Virus record (IMG/VR): IMGVR_UViG_3300025687_000184
Coordinates: 1 to 32,374 of that record
Length of the DNA stretch: 32,374 nucleotides
Source of the DNA: a virus
Reading direction: 5' to 3' (one strand)
The translations under genes and the position numbers were made by a program. Shown here piece after piece: positions 1-6,649 of this stretch (its first letter is position 1; every line of letters begins with the position of its first letter). The notes beneath the pieces are model-generated. The model made no database searches, was not told where the DNA came from, and was given only the letters and a program-made list of their open reading frames with translations.

Positions 1-561
1 TATATTGTTAGTGTTGGCACTAGCCCTATGGTGTTTTTTACCAATGGCGGTGAGGCGGCTCGATTTAATTCATCTAAAAACTTAGCCTTCCCATCAGGCC
101 AAGGCATCGACTTCTCTGCCACCTCTGGCACTGGCACAAGTGAACTGTTCGATGACTATGAAGAGGGGACGTGGACGCCGACCTATACCACAGACGGAAC
201 AGATTTTGACAGTGTAACTTATGACGGGGTTACATCAGGAAATTATACAAAGATAGGCAACCTTGTAACTTTGGTTGCTCGTATTCGCACTGATGCAATT
301 ACTGTTGGGTCGGCTAGTGGAAATCTTATTGTGGGTGGTTTGCCTTTTACACCTTCTGCAAACTTTGGGTCTGCCTCTGTCTATGCAAGTGCTTTTGCTG
401 CAAGTGAGCCAAGAGTTTTAACGCCTGCGACTGCTGGTATCCTATACCTTTATAAGAGAACCGCTGCTGACGGTGCAGACACACTAATGACGGCTGCTGA
501 AGCAGGGACTGGTACAAACCAAAACACAATGTATTTCACGGTTAGCTACCAAACGGCATGA
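1..561 (+). CDS. Tail fibre protein, C-terminal part (5' truncated by window edge)
   Basis: The frame is open from base 1 (Y-I-V-S-V-G...) and ends in TGA at 559-561, so the gene starts outside the window. The first in-frame ATG, at 28, is probably internal. The segment DDYEEGTWTPTYTTDGTDF near residue 46 is a very common start of the C-terminal beta-rich domain of phage tail fibres. It is followed by a Gly/Thr/Ser-rich beta-sandwich sequence without Cys. The spike gene follows 8 bases downstream, in the same direction. The role is probably receptor binding at the fibre tip. It could be the 3' end of the fibre gene that begins at 31240, but the frames do not join if the window ends are simply abutted. 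Confidence 0.75.
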   Translation, partial: YIVSVGTSPMVFFTNGGEAARFNSSKNLAFPSGQGIDFSATSGTGTSELFDDYEEGTWTPTYTTDGTDFDSVTYDGVTSGNYTKIGNLVTLVARIRTDAITVGSASGNLIVGGLPFTPSANFGSASVYASAFAASEPRVLTPATAGILYLYKRTAADGADTLMTAAEAGTGTNQNTMYFTVSYQTA

Positions 562-568
562 GGACAAT

Positions 569-1783
569 ATGGCTCTGACAAAAACACATAACCGAATGAT
601 CCAAGGCTCACGGTTTCACATAGATGACTATGGAGCTGTTGGCGATGGGGTTACAGACGACACCGCAGCTATCCAAGCTGCTTTTGATGCTGCTGAAGCC
701 GTGAGGGATGCAAAAGCCGAAACTTACGTTGAGTTTGGTGTAGGCCGAGTTTATCTTGTATCATCCATGATTAACGTCCTAAACGTCAGCATTAATGGTA
801 ACGGTGGCACCTTGCTGTCGAACACCCCGATCACAATCATGCGGATCATCGGTAACGGACAGATGTATGTAGACTTCAATCTTCGCTTTGCATCAGAGCA
901 AAGTAATTCTGCTGCAATAGGGTTGGAACTGACAGACAGTGTTTCGCAAGCGTCGAAAAACACATTCATCAACATTATTGCCAGAAACTGCTACATCGGT
1001 TTCTACAATCAAGGCGGTAGTGGTGCTTTAGGCTCTACATGGGGCAATGTTTTCCAAAACTGTAGAGCCACAAACTCTTATGATTGGGGGTGGTATTTTG
1101 ATGGAGCTACGGGCGCAACGACTTGCCACTTTGATACTTGTCAGGTACGTGGTTCTGCTTCTGGCTCACAATCAAAAGGCTTTTATTTAAATAACATTGC
1201 TGACGTTGTTATGACGAATACTGCGGTTGATCAGGTTGATGATGGAGATGCTCTGGTAATCAATACTTCTTCTCAAGTGTTCATTGACACGCTTGCACTT
1301 GAAAGCTGCGTTGTCACTACAGCAGACAAACATCTGGTTTCTTTGTCTGCTGACCAAGTGATCGATATTAAATCCATTTCAAACAAAGTATGCACTTACG
1401 ATGTTGGCCCTGGGAACAATGCCTACATTTTGAAGGTTAGCACTGGGTCTGAAGTCCGTGTTGGCAGCATCCGTGATGTGCTCAACACCGTTACTTCTGG
1501 CACGGTCTACAAAATCAGAGGTTCATCAACTGCCCGTATCCGCACCCAAGATGTCGCACTCTCTGAGGTGGATACGGTTGGAAACTACGAGTTATTTTTC
1601 GACTTCGGTCGGTTCAAAGGTTTAGCAACAGCAGACCCATCAGGATCATGGACTAAAACCTATGAGGTCGGGGATGTTGCGTGGAACCGTGCGCCGACAG
1701 CAGGTGGTACAGAGCCTATTGGTTGGGTTTGTGTGACAGCAGGAACGCCTGGGACATGGGCAGCTTTTGGAACTATTTCTTAA
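569..1783 (+). CDS. Tail spike/fibre with pectate-lyase-like beta-helix
   Basis: The 404-residue protein has FHIDDYGAVGDGVTDDTAAI at about residues 16-35. This is the signature entry of the pectate lyase 3 (right-handed beta-helix) family used by phage tailspikes. It is followed by repeated short Asn/Gly/Val-rich beta turns up to about residue 330. The last ~55 residues (TYEVGDVAWNRAP...GWVCVTAGTPGTW) resemble the small C-terminal module on many phage spikes. GAGGACA just upstream of ATG 569 can serve as ribosome binding site. The likely role is binding or degrading a surface polysaccharide on the host. Catalytic residues cannot be assigned by eye, so enzymatic activity is inference. Confidence 0.75.
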   Translation: MALTKTHNRMIQGSRFHIDDYGAVGDGVTDDTAAIQAAFDAAEAVRDAKAETYVEFGVGRVYLVSSMINVLNVSINGNGGTLLSNTPITIMRIIGNGQMYVDFNLRFASEQSNSAAIGLELTDSVSQASKNTFINIIARNCYIGFYNQGGSGALGSTWGNVFQNCRATNSYDWGWYFDGATGATTCHFDTCQVRGSASGSQSKGFYLNNIADVVMTNTAVDQVDDGDALVINTSSQVFIDTLALESCVVTTADKHLVSLSADQVIDIKSISNKVCTYDVGPGNNAYILKVSTGSEVRVGSIRDVLNTVTSGTVYKIRGSSTARIRTQDVALSEVDTVGNYELFFDFGRFKGLATADPSGSWTKTYEVGDVAWNRAPTAGGTEPIGWVCVTAGTPGTWAAFGTIS

Positions 1784-1822
1784 TGCGCCTAGTGCGTGGA
1801 CAGTCCAGCCAAGGAGGTAAAC

Positions 1823-2077
1823 ATGGCACTGACTAAAACAACAGTAAACGACAAGATCGAAGTCATCAACCAAGGTGATTGGTCATCGGTGCAGGTACGC
1901 ACTGCAACTATCATTGCAGAAGATGGCACAGAAATCAGCCGTACATTCCACCGTCATGTGGTAATGCCTGATGCTGATCTCTCAGCCGAAGATGCAGACG
2001 TATCTGCAATCTGCACTCCAGTATTTACAGACGCGGTAAAGGCAGCGTATCAGACGCACTTATCTTCACAGGAATAA
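1823..2077 (+). CDS. Small conserved phage protein of the fibre region
   Basis: I chose ATG 1823 because AAGGAGGT lies at the right distance upstream, whereas the longer in-frame start at 1796 has no such site. The 84-residue product begins MALTKT, the same six residues as the spike encoded just upstream. It contains DGTEISRTFHRHVV and an acidic stretch DADLSAEDADVSAICTPVF. I see no catalytic motif, signal peptide or membrane segment. Similar short proteins sit beside tail-fibre genes in marine podoviruses and myoviruses. A virion or fibre-assembly role is a guess from position. Confidence 0.6.
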   Translation: MALTKTTVNDKIEVINQGDWSSVQVRTATIIAEDGTEISRTFHRHVVMPDADLSAEDADVSAICTPVFTDAVKAAYQTHLSSQE

Positions 2078-2081
2078 ATAG

Positions 2082-2273
2082 ATGGACAAGCGCACAGTAC
2101 AATCAGCACACAGTCGTATTGACGGATTGGAGAAGGAAATCGTGGCGATCAAGACCGAGATGGAAATCCAATTCAAAGACCTATTCAATCGTGTAAAGCG
2201 TTTAGAAGCTATTCTAATTGGTGCGTCTGCATTTATCATAGCACTTCTTCTGCGCGTAAATATGATTAGCTGA
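2082..2273 (+). CDS. Holin-like protein of the XhlA type (coiled coil plus one membrane segment)
   Basis: The 63-residue protein has an N-terminal amphipathic coiled coil (about residues 8-45, ending RVKRLE). One strongly hydrophobic segment follows (about 46-60, AILIGASAFIIALLL), with a short charged tail. This is the layout of the haemolysin XhlA family, which often acts as a phage holin or holin partner. It starts 4 bases after the preceding stop and opens the lysis cassette that also holds the amidase and spanins. The function is inferred from topology and position. Confidence 0.6.
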   Translation: MDKRTVQSAHSRIDGLEKEIVAIKTEMEIQFKDLFNRVKRLEAILIGASAFIIALLLRVNMIS

Positions 2274-2440
2274 TGTTGTGTACTCTGGTCGCCATATTCT
2301 GGGGCCAGAGTTTTCAACTGGGGCTGTATCAGGTTTGTCTTTATGATTGTGGACATGAGCGTCCCGATTATGAATGGTATGATAGAAGTTATGTAGTGCC
2401 GCCCAACTACACTTGCCCAGCGAGGTTCTATGAAACATGA
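2273..2440 (+). CDS. Small secreted-type Cys-containing protein in the lysis cassette
   Basis: This 55-codon gene is shorter than usual ORF cut-offs, but it is locked into the operon. Its ATG (2273-2275) overlaps the TGA of the holin-like gene, and its TGA (2438-2440) overlaps the ATG of the next gene (ATGA). The product starts MLCTLVAIFWGQSFQLGLYQ, a short hydrophobic leader. It continues with a Cys- and Tyr-rich part, YDCGHERPDYEWYDRSYVVP, and NYTCPARF. Four Cys residues suggest an exported, disulfide-bonded protein. I do not recognise the family. A periplasmic role in lysis is inferred from the neighbours only. Confidence 0.6.
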   Translation: MLCTLVAIFWGQSFQLGLYQVCLYDCGHERPDYEWYDRSYVVPPNYTCPARFYET

Positions 2441-2904
2441 TAGACCCTGTTACTGCGATAGCTGGTGCAACAGCCGCATTTAATTTTCTCAAGAAAGGCG
2501 TTCAAGTCGGGCGCGATTTGCAAGACATGGGCAAGCAGCTACAAGACTGGGCTGGCTGCATGGCTGAGTTGGATCAAGCTGAGAAGATGGTTGAGAAACC
2601 ACCTTGGTATAAGGCTCTTGGTTCTGGCACACAGGCTCAAGCTATGGAAGTATTCTTAGCAAGAAAGAAAGCGCAGAAAATGCGTGATGAGTTGCGAGAG
2701 ATTATTAGCCACCCTGCAATCCTTGGTCCTAGTCATTGGCAAGAGTTCTTGAGAATAGAGGCTGAGATTAGAAAGCAAAAACGTGAGCATGAGTTTAGAC
2801 GCATGGAAATAAAACAAGCTATTATTGAGTGGATTGCTGGCATTACTTTATTCTTAATTTTGTTTGCTGGTCTTGTGGGCTTTGTGTGGTTGGCTAATGC
2901 TTGA
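2437..2904 (+). CDS. Conserved phage membrane protein with C-terminal anchor
   Basis: The 155-residue protein starts MIDPVTAIAGATAAFNFLKK, a helical opening seen in a conserved protein next to the lysis genes of marine T7-like phages. A long charged, helical middle follows (about residues 60-128, rich in Lys, Arg and Glu). A single hydrophobic C-terminal segment lies at about 132-153 (ITLFLILFAGLVGFVWL). It overlaps the upstream small gene by ATGA. The tail-anchored topology and location suggest a membrane-associated late protein. No enzymatic motif is visible. Confidence 0.6.
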   Translation: MIDPVTAIAGATAAFNFLKKGVQVGRDLQDMGKQLQDWAGCMAELDQAEKMVEKPPWYKALGSGTQAQAMEVFLARKKAQKMRDELREIISHPAILGPSHWQEFLRIEAEIRKQKREHEFRRMEIKQAIIEWIAGITLFLILFAGLVGFVWLANA

Positions 2905-3127
2905 TCCAATAGGCAGCTTACCTTTCGCCGTAGAGACGCAGAGAGCGCGTGAGAGCATCGAAAACCATCAAGCGCAGCAACAGGTGCAGAAAGAACATAA
3001 CCGTTCTCACAAGCTCGCTAAGGCGCTGGAGAGACAACAGCTTGATTTAATGCTCAGTTATGATAAGTTTGGGGCATCAAACACTGGCTTAAAACCGCAA
3101 GGCTCGATTGTGGATATGGAGGTTTGA
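2897..3127 (+). CDS. Small helical hypothetical protein
   Basis: I chose ATG 2897 over the longer in-frame start at 2864, which would overlap the previous gene by 41 bases. The shorter start overlaps by only 8. The 76-residue product begins MLDPIGSLPFAVETQRA and has a Gln-rich helical middle (QAQQQVQKEHNRSHKLAKAL), probably a coiled coil. No membrane segment, Cys or catalytic motif is seen. It ends immediately before the ATG of the amidase, so it is co-translated within the lysis operon. The function is unknown. Confidence 0.55.
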   Translation: MLDPIGSLPFAVETQRARESIENHQAQQQVQKEHNRSHKLAKALERQQLDLMLSYDKFGASNTGLKPQGSIVDMEV

Positions 3128-3796
3128 ATGCGCGACATCAAGAGAATTATCCTGCACTGCACAGCTACGCGGCCCGAGTGGTGGGCCGATAAATCCGCTG
3201 AAGAGAAAATGAAAGAATGCGAGCGGTGGCATCTTGACAGAGGCTTTCGATCTATCGGTTATCATTTCCTTGTGGACCGTGACGGCAAAGTTACAGAAGG
3301 GCGTCCGCTAGATCAGCAAGGCGCACACTGTAAGGGTCACAACGCGGATACAATTGGCATCGCAATGTGGGGCGGCTTTGGCTCCGACAGCGACGACTTG
3401 CCCTCGGATCACTTCACGCCTGTGCAGCTTGCGGCGACCTATGACTTAATCCGCAAATTGCAGGGTCAGTTTAACATCAAGAAGGATCAAGTGTTCGGAC
3501 ACAATAGGTTTAGCTCGAAGTCCTGCCCCGGCTTTAGAGTGCAGAAATGGATCTCCGGCATGTCACTGTCAGAGGCTACAGTTAAAAAGCCAGAGCGTGA
3601 GAAGCCCGTACAGTCCAAGACCGTGAAGGCATCAGCGGCTACAGTTGCAGCCTCTGCTGGCACAACTATCACAGCCCTGTCAGGCATGAATGATTATGCG
3701 CAGTATATCATTCTTGGCTTTGCTGGCATTACAATACTGTTTGCTCTTGTCATTATGCGAGAGCGATTAAAGGCATGGGCTGAGGGCTGGCACTGA
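3128..3796 (+). CDS. Endolysin: N-acetylmuramoyl-L-alanine amidase (T7 lysozyme type) with membrane tail
   Basis: The 222-residue protein carries an Amidase_2/PGRP domain over about residues 3-145. It cleaves the amide bond between MurNAc and L-Ala in peptidoglycan. The zinc and catalytic residues of T7 lysozyme are all matched by position: H10 (ILHCTA), Y45 (GYHF), H125 (GHNR), K131 and C133 (SSKSCPGF). Beyond the T7-like domain is a Lys/Ala/Thr linker, then a hydrophobic segment at about 192-212 (YIILGFAGITILFALVIM) followed by a basic tail. A C-terminal membrane anchor is unusual for a soluble T7-type lysozyme. It could hold the enzyme at the inner membrane before lysis. Confidence 0.92.
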   Translation: MRDIKRIILHCTATRPEWWADKSAEEKMKECERWHLDRGFRSIGYHFLVDRDGKVTEGRPLDQQGAHCKGHNADTIGIAMWGGFGSDSDDLPSDHFTPVQLAATYDLIRKLQGQFNIKKDQVFGHNRFSSKSCPGFRVQKWISGMSLSEATVKKPEREKPVQSKTVKASAATVAASAGTTITALSGMNDYAQYIILGFAGITILFALVIMRERLKAWAEGWH

Positions 3797-3987
3797 TGTG
3801 GGTCTTGGTTGTTCTCTTCCTTTTGCCTGACGCACACCAAATAGCGAGCAACCAAGTAATTTATCAAGACGAGGAAACATGCGAAGCAGGGCGCATGGAT
3901 TTACTCGCAAGGCTGGAAGCAACTCGCCCTGCGGAAGGGAGAGTATTTATTAAATGCGTCGAAATTCTTGGAGGCAGAAAGGCTTAA
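3796..3987 (+). CDS. Small exported protein between endolysin and spanin
   Basis: ATG 3796 overlaps the TGA of the amidase gene. The 63-residue product starts with a short hydrophobic leader (MWVLVVLFLLPDAHQ) that could be a signal peptide or signal anchor. A charged domain with two Cys (ETCEAG...VFIKCVEI) follows, and could form one disulfide in the periplasm. The stop is directly followed by the ATG of the Rz-like gene, so it is an integral member of the lysis operon. I do not recognise the family. A lysis accessory role is inferred from context. Confidence 0.55.
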   Translation: MWVLVVLFLLPDAHQIASNQVIYQDEETCEAGRMDLLARLEATRPAEGRVFIKCVEILGGRKA

Positions 3988-4227
3988 ATGTTTGGAATAA
4001 ACAAACTACAAATATATGGATTGATTGCCGTGTCATTCGTACTCGGCTTGCTTGGAATTTATTCGGCAGGTATTGCGCGGGGCAAAGATAAAATCAAACG
4101 CAAGCTGGATGAAAAGCTAATTGATAATATGAAAACCGCAAAGGAAGTGGAAGATGAGATTGAGAGCTTGGGCGACAATGCCTTGCTTGATCGTGCTAAT
4201 AAGTGGGTGCGAAAAGATAACGAATGA
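3988..4227 (+). CDS. Rz-like inner-membrane spanin (i-spanin)
   Basis: The 79-residue protein has an N-terminal membrane segment (about residues 8-29, LIAVSFVLGLLGIYSAGIA). It is followed by a positively charged helical domain with coiled-coil spacing and the ending DNALLDRANKWVRKDNE, typical of Rz-like proteins. It sits directly downstream of the endolysin, and a lipoprotein ORF begins inside it in another frame, the classic embedded Rz/Rz1 arrangement. In the family, the i-spanin spans the periplasm with the o-spanin and fuses inner and outer membranes in the last step of Gram-negative lysis. Confidence 0.8.
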   Translation: MFGINKLQIYGLIAVSFVLGLLGIYSAGIARGKDKIKRKLDEKLIDNMKTAKEVEDEIESLGDNALLDRANKWVRKDNE

Positions 4228-4360
4228 CAGCTACTGCGAAGTAGCCAAGCCACATTACTTTGCTGATGCTAAAGTCGCAGAGTGGCTGCTAAAAAACGAT
4301 CAGCAATTATTGACAGATACTATCGTGCATAACGAAAAGTATGAAAGATTGTGCGGTTAA
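4154..4360 (+). CDS. Rz1-like outer-membrane lipoprotein spanin (o-spanin)
   Basis: The 68-residue ORF starts inside the Rz-like gene in another frame and runs 133 bases past its end. The N-terminus MRLRAWATMPCLIVLISGC is a lipoprotein signal peptide with lipobox I-S-G-C and lipidated Cys19. An AAGGAAG site precedes ATG 4154. An alternative internal ATG at 4178 would give a shorter leader. The mature part has YCEVAKPHYFAD and HNEKYERLCG, a pattern common in Rz1-like proteins, with a possible disulfide. It should partner with the protein encoded at 3988. Its TAA overlaps the stop of the convergent gene on the other strand. Confidence 0.78.
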   Translation: MRLRAWATMPCLIVLISGCEKITNDSYCEVAKPHYFADAKVAEWLLKNDQQLLTDTIVHNEKYERLCG

Positions 4361-4554
4361 ATATCCATAGCATCTGATCCTTTCTGGATCATGTCATTGT
4401 GCATTGTCTCGCAAGTGCGCAGCAAGGCTATGTAAGCTCTCACTAATGCTTCAACCTCATGGTCGCCACGCATCCATCTGTCTTGCGGCAAACCCCTCTC
4501 TGCGCGTTCTATAATCTTCGCAGCGATAGTAAAATATTCTGGTATCTCATTCAA
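4357..4554 (-). CDS. Small hypothetical protein downstream of HNH gene
   Basis: This 65-residue ORF begins at a TTG (4554) with AGGAGG upstream on the minus strand. It overlaps the end of the HNH gene by 8 bases, so translational coupling is likely. The product starts MNEIPEYFTIAAKIIERAER, is helical and mixed-charge, and has no membrane segment. Its stop overlaps the stop of the convergent o-spanin gene. I do not recognise the family. The strong Shine-Dalgarno and coupled overlap are the best evidence that it is real. Confidence 0.5.
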   Translation of the reverse strand: MNEIPEYFTIAAKIIERAERGLPQDRWMRGDHEVEALVRAYIALLRTCETMHNDMIQKGSDAMDI

Positions 4555-4900
4555 CTTTCTTTCCCTCCTGTTCCATCCAATGATATATCCTGTGGCAGTT
4601 TGCGCACAAGGGTATGCACTTTTCTATCTCTTCCCACATCCTTTTATATTTTCCAGAACTAAGCAACTCATGGACCTTGGGATCTCCCTCAGCTTCACGG
4701 TGATGAAAATCTATAGCAGCCGGATGCGAGAAGCCACAAAAAAAACAGGACAAACCTGCTTTGTACTTTCTGTATTTTTCGCGCTCTTGTTGTCGTCGTA
4801 GCTTTGTTCTGGCAATAACTTTCTCACGGTTCCGCTCATACCAAGTGGCCCCGTATTTTTCGCTATGCTGCTTTCTCTTGTCCTTATCTTTATAAGGCAA
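4547..4900 (-). CDS. HNH endonuclease
   Basis: The 117-residue protein has a basic N-terminal segment (residues 1-45, KDKDKRKQHSEKYGATWYER) like the DNA-binding lead of small HNH proteins. A zinc-type HNH core follows: C52-x2-C55, DFHH with H66/H67, and C99-x2-C102 followed by H103 and H107. The start is a TTG at 4900 with GGAAGAG upstream on the minus strand. It lies on the opposite strand between the lysis cassette and the small structural genes, a typical place for a selfish homing-type nuclease. A free-standing homing endonuclease is most likely. A role in packaging or restriction is possible but not indicated. Confidence 0.8.
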   Translation of the reverse strand: MPYKDKDKRKQHSEKYGATWYERNREKVIARTKLRRQQEREKYRKYKAGLSCFFCGFSHPAAIDFHHREAEGDPKVHELLSSGKYKRMWEEIEKCIPLCANCHRIYHWMEQEGKKVE

Positions 4901-5060
4901 GCCGCTCTTCCCGTGTGTTGGCTACACAAGGGATAAATAGCATACTTCAAAGGTGCATTATAGACCTTGCAAATTAAACATAGACTTTTCTTGACGCAAA
5001 TCGTTTGATATAGATGAATAACGTAAAATGTGTTAAAACACACATGAAGGAGTTTTATCT
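4901..5060. promoter_or_regulatory. Divergent promoter region between HNH gene and small structural operon
   Basis: This 160-base gap separates two divergent transcription units. On the minus strand a perfect -10 hexamer TATAAT occupies 4962-4957, about 57 bases before the HNH start, though no good -35 accompanies it. On the plus strand TTGACG at 4991-4996 is a candidate -35, with TATAGA at 5009 or ATGAAT at 5014 as weak -10 choices. Between these and the gene at 5061 lies an inverted repeat, TGTGTT-AA-AACACA (5029-5042), that could be an operator. AAGGAG at 5046-5051 is the ribosome binding site. Promoter strength is inferred by eye only. Confidence 0.45.
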
Positions 5061-5348
5061 ATGCCCGAAGTAACGAAAGATATTGGCGCAGAGAATATAT
5101 TCTCTGACGCGATCCGCGTAAAAGATCATTTCAATCTGTCAGTCTATGGGACATTCTCGGCGACTGTCACCGTGCAACGCTCGCTTGATGGCACAACTTG
5201 GCGTGATGTTGATACATTTACAGCAGCAACGGAAACATATGGCTTTGACCCGGAGCCGTTCTTTTACCGAGCAGGTGTAAAGACAGGCGAATATACATCC
5301 GGCACAGCCTCTGTACGTATCGGCGATCCTGATTATAAGAACCAATAA
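5061..5348 (+). CDS. Small beta-rich virion-type protein
   Basis: The 95-residue product (MPEVTKDIGAENIFSDAIRV...) has alternating beta-strand patterning, including LSVYGTFSATVTVQRSLDGT and TWRDVDTF, which reads like a small beta-sandwich. It ends YRAGVKTGEYTSGTASVRIG. Proteins with this pattern occur in gene clusters of marine phages and are usually taken as structural or decoration proteins. It opens the rightward operon 5061-6624 with a clear AAGGAG. No membrane segment or catalytic motif is seen. Confidence 0.6.
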   Translation: MPEVTKDIGAENIFSDAIRVKDHFNLSVYGTFSATVTVQRSLDGTTWRDVDTFTAATETYGFDPEPFFYRAGVKTGEYTSGTASVRIGDPDYKNQ

Positions 5349-5350
5349 TT

Positions 5351-5524
5351 ATGGCTAAGCAGGGTTTATATGCAAACATCCATGCCAAGCGCAAGCGTAT
5401 CGCTGCGGGGTCTGGTGAGAAAATGCGTAAAGTAGGTGAGGCAGGCGCACCAACAGCGCAGGCATTCAAAGAGGCAGCTAAGACTGCCAAGAAACCTAAG
5501 CGCAAATCTATGATGAGTTCGTAA
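5351..5524 (+). CDS. Short basic protein with KSMM ending
   Basis: This 57-residue gene starts 2 bases after the preceding stop and stops 1 base before the next start. The product begins MAKQGLYANIHAKRKRIAAG and is rich in Lys, Arg and Ala with no acidic clusters. It ends KKPKRKSMMSS. Similar 'AK(Q)GLYANIHAKRKRI' proteins are widespread in marine phages, with no established function. The charge suggests nucleic-acid or capsid-interior binding, but this is inference. Another gene in the same operon also ends in a KSMM motif. Confidence 0.65.
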   Translation: MAKQGLYANIHAKRKRIAAGSGEKMRKVGEAGAPTAQAFKEAAKTAKKPKRKSMMSS

Positions 5525-5525
5525 G

Positions 5526-5741
5526 ATGTCAGCACCTCCTGAGAAATCTGGCAGCAGCCCACGCCGAGCAGCCTTTCTGCAACGTATGGGCAAGATGCCC
5601 GGACCAACAAAAGACAAGAAGGGTCGAGACACGCCGCTGCTCAAGGCATTGAAAGATTGGGGCGCATCGTCAAAAGAAGAGGCGGTCCGTAAAGGCAAAC
5701 GGATTTCAATGATAAATAAAAATAAAGAGAAGCGTGGTTAA
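5526..5741 (+). CDS. Short basic protein (DUF6321-like)
   Basis: The 71-residue product begins MSAPPEKSGSSPRRAAFLQR and continues MGKMPGPTKDKKGRDTPLL and ALKDWGASSKEEAVRKGKR. It is strongly basic and probably partly disordered. The pattern resembles DUF6321-type small phage proteins, whose role is not established. Its TAA overlaps the ATG of the next gene (TAATG), so translation is coupled to the structural protein at 5741. Confidence 0.6.
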   Translation: MSAPPEKSGSSPRRAAFLQRMGKMPGPTKDKKGRDTPLLKALKDWGASSKEEAVRKGKRISMINKNKEKRG

Positions 5742-6451
5742 TGGGCTACGTCAACGAAAAGCTATCGTCACCGCACGCAATGCTGGAACTGGTACACAAA
5801 GGTGTTCCGGGGACAGGTGCCGTGAATATCTTTGGCTTCAGTCGTGCGCTCGGCACGAGCTTTGAAACAGTATGGAATGATGGCGGTACATACACCTTTC
5901 CTGCCTCGGCTGTCACAATGGATTGCGTATCAAGCAGCGTATCCGACACAATGAATATTCTCGTAAATGGCCTTGATGCGGATTACAAAAGCGTGGCTGC
6001 AATCGTAACACTAAACGGCACAACGCCTGTAACGACGACACAGACATTCCTGCGCATCAACTCTGCGGTGATCCTGTCAGGCAGCAATGTCGGTAACATT
6101 ACGATCAGCAATGGCGGCACGACATATGGCTACATTGAGGCAACTTTAGGAACAACACAGGCGTGCGTTTACACAGTCCCAGCAGGATTTGCCTTGTATC
6201 TATTCCGCATTGACGTGACATCAGGCACAGTCAACCAGAACAAGTATATCACAATGCGCAATGTTATATGCACAAGCACAGGTCGCAAATTGCGCGTGGG
6301 AGAGGCTACGCTTCAAAACAACCAAGTTAGTTTCGACAGGCAGGTGCCATTTCGCATTGCTGAAAAAACAGACTTTCAGTTTGAAATGAAAAGCAGTTCT
6401 AGCACAAACGAAGTTTCTATTTTTGTTGAAGCAATATTGGTAGAGAACTGA
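5741..6451 (+). CDS. Putative structural (beta-rich virion) protein
   Basis: The 236-residue protein starts MGYVNEKLSSPHAMLELVHK and is dominated by beta-strand/Thr/Ser/Gly/Asn stretches. Recognisable segments are FGFSRALGTSFETVWNDGG, GYIEATLGTTQACVYTVPAG and FDRQVPFRIAEKTDFQF. This family recurs in marine cyanophages and pelagiphages and is usually annotated as a virion structural protein. No signal peptide or membrane segment is seen. It overlaps its neighbours by one base on each side, so it is translated together with the small basic proteins, which may co-assemble with it. Confidence 0.65.
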   Translation: MGYVNEKLSSPHAMLELVHKGVPGTGAVNIFGFSRALGTSFETVWNDGGTYTFPASAVTMDCVSSSVSDTMNILVNGLDADYKSVAAIVTLNGTTPVTTTQTFLRINSAVILSGSNVGNITISNGGTTYGYIEATLGTTQACVYTVPAGFALYLFRIDVTSGTVNQNKYITMRNVICTSTGRKLRVGEATLQNNQVSFDRQVPFRIAEKTDFQFEMKSSSSTNEVSIFVEAILVEN

Positions 6452-6624
6452 TGCCTAAGAAATTACATGCTGAGTTAAAAAAACGAGCCGAAGAAATGGG
6501 CTTAACTGGTGAGCGCAAAGACGCTTACATTTATGGAACCATGCAGAAAGTGGAGAAAGAAATGCACGGCGATAAGAAAAAAGGTAAGAAAAAATCTATG
6601 ATGGGCGGGGGTTACGGAAAGTAA
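6451..6624 (+). CDS. Short basic protein with KSMMGGG ending
   Basis: The ATG at 6451 uses the last A of the preceding TGA. The 57-residue product starts MPKKLHAELKKRAEEMGLTG, then RKDAYIYGTMQKVEK, and ends in a Lys/Gly tail, KKKSMMGGGYGK. Its size and C-terminal motif match the 57-residue protein encoded at 5351. The first half resembles small helix-turn phage proteins that recur with virion genes. The function is unknown. It is the last gene of the rightward operon and faces a convergent leftward operon 25 bases away. Confidence 0.6.
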   Translation: MPKKLHAELKKRAEEMGLTGERKDAYIYGTMQKVEKEMHGDKKKGKKKSMMGGGYGK

Positions 6625-6649
6625 TTACCATATCCCCCATTGCATTGTT

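Noticed and set aside
347-529. Minus-strand ORF within the fibre fragment
   Set aside because: Shadow of the plus-strand fibre frame; low-complexity Gln/Leu product with no ribosome binding site.
2214-2492. Minus-strand ORF across the lysis cassette start
   Set aside because: It covers three plus-strand genes joined by overlapping start/stop signals; the product has no recognisable pattern.
4711-5043. Minus-strand 110-residue ORF overlapping the HNH gene
   Set aside because: It shares bases with the HNH gene, which has clear C-x2-C/HH/C-x2-C motifs; the alternative product has none.
5218-5698. Two long minus-strand ORFs across the small basic genes
   Set aside because: Antisense of Lys/Arg-rich coding sequence readily gives long open frames; the plus-strand genes have consistent overlaps and ribosome binding sites.
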